45,481 nucleotides of DNA from a virus: IMG/VR virus record IMGVR_UViG_3300032401_000023, positions 1 through 45,481 of that record, one strand, 5' to 3'. The position numbers and the translations under genes were made by a program. This document shows, piece by piece, positions 39,951-45,481 of this stretch; position 1 is the first letter of the stretch, and each line of letters opens with the position of its first letter. The notes beneath the pieces are model-generated. The model was not told the origin of the DNA, did not search any database, and saw only the letters and a program-made list of their open reading frames with translations.

Positions 39951-39966
39951 CGTCAATTCCTTGACG
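39951..39966. promoter_or_regulatory. TTGAC/GTCAA palindrome, possible operator
   Basis: CGTCAA and TTGACG are perfect inverted repeats with a 4-base centre. A related palindrome with a 2-base centre overlaps the -35 box at 37347. Shared half-sites near two early promoters suggest a common DNA-binding regulator, which I have not identified. Confidence 0.4.
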
Positions 39967-40025
39967 GTCCCAGGCCGAGTTTAAATAGAAAGTTTAATAT
40001 GAAAATACAGTTGTAAGGTAGTACA

Positions 40026-40289
40026 ATGGCACAACATTTACACAAATACTATAGAGCACAATTAGGATTTGGTCAAGTATGGGCGTGCGCGTTTCCGGAC
40101 TGTAATCATCACATGCCGGAACATTATGCTTCATTGTTGAATGGTAAGCGGTCTATCTGTTGGGATTGTGGTGAACCTATGATGCTACATCCCCAGAATC
40201 TCACGATGGATCGTCCAGTATGTGAAGCATGTAGACTTGGAATTGAAAGTGTGGACAAACTACCTTTCATGTCGTCTAACAGTAACTAA
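40026..40289 (+). CDS. zinc-binding phage protein, 87 aa
   Basis: The sequence has CAFPDCNHHMPEHYAS, SICWDCGEPMML and RPVCEACRLG, giving three metal-binding pairs that could hold one or two zinc ions. This layout, from HKYYRAQLG onward, is familiar from small proteins found in many phages and has no proven role. It is the first gene after the promoter at 39869. Confidence 0.7.
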   Translation: MAQHLHKYYRAQLGFGQVWACAFPDCNHHMPEHYASLLNGKRSICWDCGEPMMLHPQNLTMDRPVCEACRLGIESVDKLPFMSSNSN

Positions 40290-40303
40290 TGTGGAGGTGT
40301 ATT

Positions 40304-40492
40304 GTGACTGTTATCGTTCATTGGACCGACTCAGAAAGTGAACCCGCATTTTTTCAGAACGTCAAACAGTTCATGATGAACTCTGATAAATCTATTGAAA
40401 TGCTCACATTCAATGGAATTACTCATAAGTTCTATCACGAAGAAGTTGACTCTTTCTTCATAACTGAACATTCCGAAAAGGAATTGGAGTAA
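40304..40492 (+). CDS. small hypothetical protein, 62 aa, GTG start
   Basis: GTG 40304 has GGAGG at suitable spacing, whereas the in-frame ATG at 40289 overlaps the stop of the previous gene and the ribosome site itself. The product (MTVIVHWTDSESEPAFFQNV...) is a mixed alpha/beta protein. No family is recognised. The next gene starts five bases downstream. Confidence 0.55.
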   Translation: MTVIVHWTDSESEPAFFQNVKQFMMNSDKSIEMLTFNGITHKFYHEEVDSFFITEHSEKELE

Positions 40493-40496
40493 ACTA

Positions 40497-41192
40497 ATGT
40501 TCCACGAATTCAATGGTTCTCACTTTGATATAAACAAATGTTCGGTGTGCAATAACTTGCGCCCCGAACATAGGTGTGATTCTTGTTTCAAGGATAATGT
40601 TCCAGTAACATGGAATGGTAAACTTCTACTTTGCATAGAATGCAAGGTATTCGAGGTTCCTACTCCGGCAGTCCCGCAACTAGAAGTTAGTCAGACCCCT
40701 ATCCCTATCGAAGATACCACAATCAGAGTCGTAAGTGACTTATTCAACGCGCATACCGCGTCTATTGAGGCACTCCGCATTTGCGTAGAATCAGACGACA
40801 CAATTGAGAATAAGAACTATGAGTTTGCGCGTAAGCTTGAACAACGATACCTCAACAATAAACAAATAATCGAGAAGTCACGAAACATAACGCAACAGAC
40901 ACTTGCGGATAACAGGGCAATTCAGACACGATACAACGAATTAGCGAAGCAACTAAGGGCTGAAGAACGCGAGAAAATTAAAATTCAGGACACAAAATAC
41001 CAGCCCGTAGTTAAACCTGTTAAGCCAGTAAAGATTCTGACAGTTAAAAACTATGACATGAAGGGAATAAAAATAGCTGCCCAACTAGCGAATATTCCTG
41101 AACAGATTATTACGGGCATCTGTCTTGTGAAGAATATCACACCTAACGAGGCAGTTCATATTATTAGAGGAGCGGGATATGAAAAGCTGTAG
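40497..41192 (+). CDS. zinc-finger and coiled-coil protein, 231 aa
   Basis: Residues 10-55 carry CSVC, CDSC and CIEC pairs, at least one zinc ribbon. Residues about 85-165 form a long charged helix (EFARKLEQRYLNNKQIIEKSR). Residues about 170-200 are Lys/Pro/Val-rich linker and the C-terminal 40 residues (IKIAAQLANIPEQIITGICLV) form a small helical domain that could bind nucleic acid. It lies directly before the SprT-SNF2 gene and may be its partner, but that is context only. Confidence 0.5.
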   Translation: MFHEFNGSHFDINKCSVCNNLRPEHRCDSCFKDNVPVTWNGKLLLCIECKVFEVPTPAVPQLEVSQTPIPIEDTTIRVVSDLFNAHTASIEALRICVESDDTIENKNYEFARKLEQRYLNNKQIIEKSRNITQQTLADNRAIQTRYNELAKQLRAEEREKIKIQDTKYQPVVKPVKPVKILTVKNYDMKGIKIAAQLANIPEQIITGICLVKNITPNEAVHIIRGAGYEKL

Positions 41193-41216
41193 AAATAGGT
41201 TTCTGAACAAAATCCA

Positions 41217-43316
41217 ATGACACGAGAAAACGCAACTAAGATTCTACGAGACGAACTAACTAAGCATGGATTGTCTAATTGGCACGTTAGATTGTCCAAT
41301 ACTGAAGCTGCGCTAGGTATGTGTATGCATAAGGATGAATGTATCATCCTATCCACATTTCATCTCGGAACGCATCCCGACCCGGAGATAGTAAATACTA
41401 TACGGCATGAAGTAGCACATGCTTTGTGTCCAGGGCAGGGACATAATGATATATGGATAGCTAAGGCGCGCGAAGTGGGATGCACGTCCTTTGCCCCATG
41501 TAGTCACTTGTCATTCTCACCTGACATAATCGATGCTATTCGTTCTGGTGCGTCTGTTGAGGTCACATTCGAGACTGAAGTTATACACCGTCCGAAGTAT
41601 AACATTACCAGACTCCAAGATAAATGTGAAGTATGTGGTAAAGTCGCAACAGTCTCCAGAGAGTGTACGGTAAAGTCTAAGGATGAGACTAAACCCGATA
41701 AAAAGTTCATGTTTCTAGAGTGTGGTCATTTAATAGTCAGGACCATACCCAAAGGAACTCCGTTCGGGACATTAGTCTCTAATTGGTGGAAAGATGAAAT
41801 TAAATCCTGCCAGCATGAGTGGAATAAACATCAGTGTATGAACTGTGGAGAGTATAGGCTAATTCCATTCCAACAGGATGGTGGAAGATTCATCGAAGCT
41901 GCACTAAGTATCAATAAAGGTGCGGCTGTATTCGATGAGATGGGACTAGGTAAGACCATTCAGGCATTAGCAGATATTAAGTTCCATCCTGAACGGACTC
42001 CAGTTCTATTTATCACAAAGTCATCTATTAAGTTCCAATTCTTCAAGGAAATCCTTAGATGGCTCGGTCCTACCTATCTACCACAAGTCATTAGTTCATC
42101 TAATGAATTTCTAATCCCAAAACTCAAGTGCTACATCATCTCGTATGATATGCTAGTCTTTAAGGAAAGAACTAGCAAGAAAGGTAAAGCCATACGACAA
42201 GGATTCGACGGTGCACGTTTCAAGGAATTAGGCATTAAGACTGTAATATTGGATGAGTGTCAGCAGATAAAGAATCCCGACGCAGCCAGAACTCAAGAAG
42301 TTCGTAAGATATGCAAGGAATGTCATGTCGTAGCATTAAGCGGGACACCGTGGAAGAATAGAGGATCAGAGTTCTTTACAGTCCTGAACATGCTCGCGCC
42401 TATGAAATTCCCATCATATCAGGGATTTATTGATAGGTGGGTAGAATACTATTGGGACGGACAGTTCAGAAAACAAGGCGGAATTAAGAATATTAAGATG
42501 TTCAGAGAATACGTCAAGGACATAGTAATCCGTCGTGAAATTCATGAAGTAGCGACGGAAATGCCTAGCATAAATAGGACTATGTTAAATACTCAATTAG
42601 ATAAGATTGAGCAAATGACATATGATGACGTAGAAACTGAATTCGTAACTTGGTATAACCAGCGTGTAATAGACGGAACCGAAGATGATTTTGACGCAAG
42701 TGGTAACGTATTGGCAAAGATGGCTAGGATGCGCCATCTAACAGGATTATCCAAGATTTCATCTACGGTCGGATATGTAAAGGATTTCATAGAAGAAACA
42801 GAACGAAAGATTACAGTCTTTGTTCATCACAAAGATGTTGGTGAAATTCTCTACAATCAGATAAAAGAGAATCTCCCAGACGTAAAGGTATTCAAACTCA
42901 CCGCTGATATGGACCCGCTCACACGATCCAAAACCCAAGACGAATTTAATAGCACTCCAGTTTGTGTATTGGTAGCATCTACCTTATCATCTGGAGAGGG
43001 TATCAATCTTCAGACGTGCGGAGACGCTATATTACACGAGCGTCAGTGGAACCCACAGAATGAGGATCAAGCTGCACCTGGAAGGTTTAGACGAATAGGA
43101 TCCGCGCATAAAGTTGTGAATGTAATATTCATGACAGCTTCAGGAACTATAGACGAGATTCTCGCAGGTATAGTTGAGAGAAAGCGCGCGCATTTCCATT
43201 CATCTATGAATAAAGGTGAAGCCGCTATATGGAGTCAGCGCGAACTTACGAAGGAACTTGCAGAAGGAATTATTAAGAATTGGAAGACTAAACAGAAACA
43301 GCATGTAGCAGCATGA
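41217..43316 (+). CDS. SprT-like metalloprotease fused to SNF2 helicase
   Basis: A 699-residue protein. Residues 1-100 are a SprT/Spartan-like peptidase with HEVAH (64-68) and a third His at 76. Residues about 135-212 hold CEVCG, ECGH and CMNCG zinc sites. Residues about 215-690 are an SNF2 superfamily 2 motor: DEMGLGKT (240-247), LDECQQIKN, SGTPWKN, VLVASTLSSGEGINLQ and AAPGRFRRIG. SprT proteins cleave proteins crosslinked to DNA and SNF2 motors move along duplex DNA, so one chain could strip and digest DNA-bound proteins. All key motifs look intact. Confidence 0.9.
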   Translation: MTRENATKILRDELTKHGLSNWHVRLSNTEAALGMCMHKDECIILSTFHLGTHPDPEIVNTIRHEVAHALCPGQGHNDIWIAKAREVGCTSFAPCSHLSFSPDIIDAIRSGASVEVTFETEVIHRPKYNITRLQDKCEVCGKVATVSRECTVKSKDETKPDKKFMFLECGHLIVRTIPKGTPFGTLVSNWWKDEIKSCQHEWNKHQCMNCGEYRLIPFQQDGGRFIEAALSINKGAAVFDEMGLGKTIQALADIKFHPERTPVLFITKSSIKFQFFKEILRWLGPTYLPQVISSSNEFLIPKLKCYIISYDMLVFKERTSKKGKAIRQGFDGARFKELGIKTVILDECQQIKNPDAARTQEVRKICKECHVVALSGTPWKNRGSEFFTVLNMLAPMKFPSYQGFIDRWVEYYWDGQFRKQGGIKNIKMFREYVKDIVIRREIHEVATEMPSINRTMLNTQLDKIEQMTYDDVETEFVTWYNQRVIDGTEDDFDASGNVLAKMARMRHLTGLSKISSTVGYVKDFIEETERKITVFVHHKDVGEILYNQIKENLPDVKVFKLTADMDPLTRSKTQDEFNSTPVCVLVASTLSSGEGINLQTCGDAILHERQWNPQNEDQAAPGRFRRIGSAHKVVNVIFMTASGTIDEILAGIVERKRAHFHSSMNKGEAAIWSQRELTKELAEGIIKNWKTKQKQHVAA

Positions 43317-43516
43317 ACATACAATCTAAACCCGGCGTTCGATGGATTCCTTTCCTGATAAAGTTTGGAGAAAAACTTTCAGGAAAGATAGCTATTCACC
43401 CCGGATATTATTTGAAGAAAGGAATCACCATAGATGTAAACTATAACTATCCTACCAAAAAAGAAGCCTATGCTGAGTGCCTAAAGAGAAATGGAGAACT
43501 AAATGATACTGTGTAA
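43313..43516 (+). CDS. small hypothetical protein, 67 aa
   Basis: The start overlaps the stop of the helicase fusion (ATGA), so translation is coupled. The sequence begins MNIQSKPGVRWIPFLIKFGEKLSGK and has a beta-like centre (KKGITIDVNYNYPTKKEAYAE). No family is recognised. The end overlaps the next gene by 14 bases. Confidence 0.5.
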   Translation: MNIQSKPGVRWIPFLIKFGEKLSGKIAIHPGYYLKKGITIDVNYNYPTKKEAYAECLKRNGELNDTV

Positions 43517-43700
43517 AGAATGTAAACACTTAAATGGCGTGGGTATTTGCATCCGTCCAGTTCCCGTAAAAGGGATAGACTATGTGTATGGCGCGTTTGA
43601 AACTGCACTATGCAGATACGCCAGAGATGAACGAAATGAAGATAGTCAGAATAGTTGTGGGCCGGAAGCTACATACTTTGAAAGAAAGGAAAAGCTATGA
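43503..43700 (+). CDS. cysteine-rich small phage protein, 65 aa
   Basis: Five cysteines are arranged as CKEC, GICIRP, LCRYAR and SCGPEATYF. This pattern, ending in CG-x-E-x-x-x-F, is familiar from small zinc-binding proteins of many phages with unknown role. An AGAGAAATGGAGAA leader precedes the start inside the previous gene. Confidence 0.6.
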   Translation: MILCKECKHLNGVGICIRPVPVKGIDYVYGAFETALCRYARDERNEDSQNSCGPEATYFERKEKL

Positions 43701-44152
43701 AAATTCCAGTAGACGTTACGCAAATCATACGCGAATACTCGTATAGATTCGCAATTCCAAATTCTGAAACAGGTTGTCAGGATTGGACACACAATCTATG
43801 TTGTCAGTTAAAGTTTTCTTTTCCCAATTCTGGTTGGGGACATAAATCTGCTGGACCTGACAGACCACACTCCAAAGATTGTATTTGCATAGAAAATCCT
43901 TTCGTTGGATGGGATATTATCGACGGGGCAGGAACATCTAATTCTTTCCTGTTCCTAGACGGTGATAGTATTGACTTAACAGGCCAGTTATTTGAGCTTG
44001 TTATTGCAAAGTCTTTTCTTCTTCCAGTCCCTCCAATTCCACCGACTCCTGATGGTGACGTTACTCTAAGTATTATCCTTAAAACCATGCGCGAATTTCA
44101 CGATGAAGAAATGGAAGCAATCACAGCCGCACGAATTACTAGAATGGCATGA
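43697..44152 (+). CDS. hypothetical early protein, 151 aa
   Basis: Residues about 45-80 (SGWGHKSAGPDRPHSKDCICIENPFVGWDIIDGAGTSN) have conserved-looking Gly, His, Pro and Asp and may be the functional core. A proline-rich linker (LLPVPPIPPTPDGD) separates it from a C-terminal charged helix. No family name can be given. The start overlaps the preceding gene by four bases. Confidence 0.55.
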   Translation: MKIPVDVTQIIREYSYRFAIPNSETGCQDWTHNLCCQLKFSFPNSGWGHKSAGPDRPHSKDCICIENPFVGWDIIDGAGTSNSFLFLDGDSIDLTGQLFELVIAKSFLLPVPPIPPTPDGDVTLSIILKTMREFHDEEMEAITAARITRMA

Positions 44153-44155
44153 ACT

Positions 44156-44320
44156 ATGTCTTGCATAGAACATTTCTGCACATCCTGTGAGTATGTAGAG
44201 TTCAATAACTCTGCTGAACCGGAAGTCTGTCCTAAGTGTGGAGAAAGGCTGATTAAAAACTTCGATGAGTCCTGTGATGATTATGATGATGTAGAGGAGA
44301 CTGATGATGAAAAAGACTAA
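44156..44320 (+). CDS. acidic zinc-ribbon protein, 54 aa
   Basis: The frame starts four bases after the previous gene. The product (MSCIEHFCTSCEYVEFNNSA...) has CTSC and CPKCG, a zinc ribbon, then an acidic tail (DESCDDYDDVEETDDEKD). It overlaps the next gene by 17 bases. It belongs to the run of small metal-binding proteins in this operon. Confidence 0.6.
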   Translation: MSCIEHFCTSCEYVEFNNSAEPEVCPKCGERLIKNFDESCDDYDDVEETDDEKD

Positions 44321-44510
44321 GAGGCATACTGTTCGGCCACATTACAAAGCCATGTATCACGGGGTTCTTCTTATCAATAAGAAGCTTCGTGAGGAACTGA
44401 ATGAGTTGAAGTCAGTTATCCACAGTAATCCAGTTCCAACACCTAGAATGTATACAGACAATGATGTGCTTAACATCTTAAGTGTATTCATTCCGGGTCT
44501 TCTCAAGTAA
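44307..44510 (+). CDS. small basic hypothetical protein, 67 aa
   Basis: The second ATG (44307) and the first (44304) are adjacent; a GAGGAG site (44293-44298) fits the second better. The N-terminus is basic (KKTKRHTVRPHYK), followed by a helix (LLINKKLREELNELKSVI) and a hydrophobic end. No family is recognised. It is followed by two hairpins before the endolysin gene. Confidence 0.45.
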   Translation: MKKTKRHTVRPHYKAMYHGVLLINKKLREELNELKSVIHSNPVPTPRMYTDNDVLNILSVFIPGLLK

Positions 44511-44523
44511 TATAAAGAAGGTC

Positions 44524-44548
44524 CACCATGATTGATTCAATTATGGTG
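44524..44548. promoter_or_regulatory. 25-base near-perfect palindrome
   Basis: CACCATGATTGATTCAATTATGGTG pairs end to end, allowing one G-T pair, around a single central base, so as DNA it is a near-perfect dyad. Its centre contains ATTGA-TTCAAT. A symmetric protein-binding site is more likely than a terminator, because no T-tract follows. Confidence 0.5.
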
Positions 44549-44565
44549 CGATGGCGCTCTATCAT

Positions 44566-44585
44566 ATTACCCGCCGATGGGTAAT
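44566..44585 (+). promoter_or_regulatory. 7-bp hairpin before the endolysin
   Basis: ATTACCC and GGGTAAT form a perfect stem with a 6-base loop (GCCGAT). It lies 18 bases after the 25-base palindrome and 16 bases before the duplicated leader of the endolysin gene. It may separate that gene from the operon. Confidence 0.45.
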
Positions 44586-44600
44586 TGAAATGGACGCTAT

Positions 44601-44659
44601 CAGATCTGCAAACCGATAGGGGTAAACCGTCAGACTAACTAGGGGAGGTAACTATGGCA
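44601..44659 (+). repeat. duplicated leader and start, plus-strand copy
   Basis: Identical at 58 of 59 positions to the minus-strand sequence 39461-39403. It contains an AGGGGAGGT ribosome site and the ATGGCA start of the endolysin fusion. Homology resumes, more diverged, from about 44665 through the zinc ribbon to near 44762, matching the minus strand down to about 39100; about 200 bases of the other locus are missing here. Confidence 0.95.
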
Positions 44660-45256
44660 AAAGTAATGGAACTTAAGACTTGCCCCATTTGCATGTCAGA
44701 CTATCATCCTATGCGTGACCACTGTCCAGTATGTGGCGCATATCATGTCATTGACAATATCATTTGTCGTGAAGGTTCAAAATATACCAATGACCCTATG
44801 GATCGTGGTGGACCTACTAAATTCGGTATCACTCTAGCAGATTGGAGTGATTATACTAAGATACTTGCAACGGAAGATGAAATAAAGAATCTCGCACTCC
44901 CACAGGCTCAAGAATTTTATCGCAAGAAGTATGTGAGAGAACCAGGATTCCTTAAATTAGATCATGATAAATGGCTACAGGAATTCATGGTAGACACCGC
45001 AGTTCTTGAAGGAATACCTACAGCGATTAAAATGCTTCAGCATGTGGTAGGTGTAAAAGAAGACGGTATCATCGGTCCCATTACAATAGAAGCTGTATTA
45101 AGTATCCCTCCTCCAATACTAAAGAGAAAAATGTTAGAGGCGCGCATGACTCACCTTTTGAGGTGCGCGTTATATGACGTTCCGTTAGATGTAGTAAATA
45201 CTACTCAATTGAGGTGGTTACGTGGGTGGCTTAATAGGTTGTCGGATTTCTTTTAA
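44654..45256 (+). CDS. endolysin: zinc ribbon fused to GH108 muramidase
   Basis: A 200-residue protein. Residues 5-35 are a CPIC/CPVCG zinc ribbon (C10, C13, C24, C27) shared with the small protein at 38993. Residues about 38-130 are a GH108 N-acetylmuramidase, with catalytic Glu40 in REGSKYTNDPMDRGGPTKFG. The rest, with VGVKEDGIIGPITIEAV, matches the peptidoglycan-binding module usual for the family. The lysozyme would cut host peptidoglycan at lysis. It lies outside the late operon. A strong GGGGAGGT site precedes the start. The fusion replaces the normal first helix of GH108. Confidence 0.85.
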   Translation: MAKVMELKTCPICMSDYHPMRDHCPVCGAYHVIDNIICREGSKYTNDPMDRGGPTKFGITLADWSDYTKILATEDEIKNLALPQAQEFYRKKYVREPGFLKLDHDKWLQEFMVDTAVLEGIPTAIKMLQHVVGVKEDGIIGPITIEAVLSIPPPILKRKMLEARMTHLLRCALYDVPLDVVNTTQLRWLRGWLNRLSDFF

Positions 45257-45341
45257 GGGATGTAATCATGAACAAGCTCGATATGCATTTGCTGATGCTA
45301 TGTTAAAAACAAAGGATGAAAGTTTACCAGAAAAGGTATAA
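45222..45341 (+). CDS. possible small protein, 39 aa, GTG start
   Basis: A frame from GTG 45222, with GAGG seven bases upstream, overlaps the end of the endolysin gene. It encodes 39 residues with GCNHEQARYAFADAMLKTKD, a pattern reminiscent of small phage proteins. There is no ATG near its start, and the size makes it uncertain. Confidence 0.35.
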   Translation: MGGLIGCRISFKGCNHEQARYAFADAMLKTKDESLPEKV

Positions 45342-45354
45342 GAGTCACAGATAA

Positions 45355-45390
45355 GCGACTGTGGTGGAATTGGCATACACAAAAAGAAAA
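45355..45390 (+). tRNA. tRNA-Leu-like 5' half
   Basis: GCGACTG (45355-45361) followed by TG and GTGGAATTGGCATACAC is a typical acceptor strand and D-arm of a tRNA-Leu. The sequence that follows (A-rich) contains no anticodon stem-loop. Its acceptor strand pairs 6 of 7 with the tRNA 3' half at 412-418 at the other end of the window. It is either the 5' exon of a split gene or a relic. Confidence 0.55.
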
Positions 45391-45410
45391 GAGGCTATAA
45401 AATGGATGAT

Positions 45411-45481
45411 GCCCCATTAACCCAACTGGCAGAGGTAAACGACTTAAAATCGTTACAGTCAGAGTTCGAATCTTTGATGGG
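45411..45481 (+). tRNA. tRNA-Leu(UAA), 3' end cut by the window
   Basis: Acceptor strand GCCCCAT, D-arm with AACTGGCAGA, anticodon arm AACGA-CTTAAAA-TCGTT with anticodon UAA, a 5-base variable loop, and T-arm CAGAG-TTCGAAT-CTTTG are all present. The window ends after ATGGG, five bases into the 3' acceptor strand. The anticodon reads UUA (Leu), but the variable loop is short, unlike the long arm of ordinary bacterial tRNA-Leu. If the ends are joined, the next bases CCA give one acceptor mismatch and a discriminator A. Confidence 0.75.

Larger units (their letters stand above)
39409..40025. other. 617-base regulatory region without a convincing gene
   Basis: The gap holds the leader of the leftward unit (to 39461) and a cluster of CCAGAC/GTCTGG elements around 39535-39605, including a pair that forms a 6-bp inverted repeat. 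It also holds the 26-bp inverted repeat arms at 39697 and 39909, a 17-T tract (39802-39818), a rightward promoter (39869-39897) and the palindrome CGTCAA-TTCC-TTGACG (39951-39966). It is GC-rich except for the T tract. An origin or early-control region is a reasonable guess. Two frames of about 70 codons are present but have poor start signals. Confidence 0.5.

Overview
The window reads as an essentially complete genome of a tailed DNA phage, AT-rich overall and probably uncultivated. I infer a podovirus-like, P22-type particle, because the leftward late operon encodes, in order, a small terminase candidate, large terminase, portal, scaffold, coat protein, head-tail adaptor and a gp10-like protein, with no tape-measure or sheath gene. 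No integrase or repressor was recognised. The host cannot be named from the sequence; the three consensus-like -35/-10 promoters only indicate use of a bacterial sigma70-type RNA polymerase.

Layout. (1) 1-8053, plus strand: 3' part of an HNH endonuclease, a tRNA 3' fragment, then the replication and recombination operon: Cas4/RecB-like Fe-S nuclease, Sak4-like ATPase, putative ssDNA-binding protein, cold-shock protein, a uracil-glycosylase-like/family A DNA polymerase fusion, a DUF3987-like helicase, and several small proteins. (2) 8054-37255, minus strand: the late operon. From its promoter-proximal end it holds the TerS candidate, a secreted protein, the tail fibre, two membrane proteins, a lipoprotein, intein-split TerL, an ADP-ribosyltransferase-like protein, portal, scaffold, decoration protein, coat, a beta-helix protein, neck and tail proteins, and putative ejection proteins including a 1012-residue one with an HEXXH site. 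(3) 37256-40025: a regulatory and accessory region with unusually GC-rich patches, three sigma70-like promoters, one strong terminator, inverted repeats, a pentanucleotide repeat, a 17-T tract and short genes on both strands. (4) 40026-45481, plus strand: a second early operon dominated by zinc-ribbon proteins, with a SprT-protease/SNF2-helicase fusion, a zinc-ribbon/GH108 endolysin fusion and, at the very end, tRNA sequences.

The two plus-strand early blocks would be continuous if the ends were joined. A tRNA-Leu-like 5' half at 45355 has an acceptor strand that pairs 6 of 7 with a tRNA 3' half ending at 422. I therefore infer that the window is a circular or circularly permuted genome opened inside a tRNA/HNH locus. 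Early and late transcription converge at 8053/8054 with no spacer and diverge from about 37.3-40.0 kb.

Mobile elements are dense: two HNH genes, an endonuclease VII-type gene, a free LAGLIDADG gene beside the coat gene, and an intein with a LAGLIDADG domain in the terminase P-loop. The intein has the features of the class 3 (W-C-T) type. The other most unusual items are the SprT-SNF2 fusion, the zinc-ribbon endolysin whose leader is an inverted near-identical copy of another locus, and a 26-bp inverted repeat that brackets a promoter.
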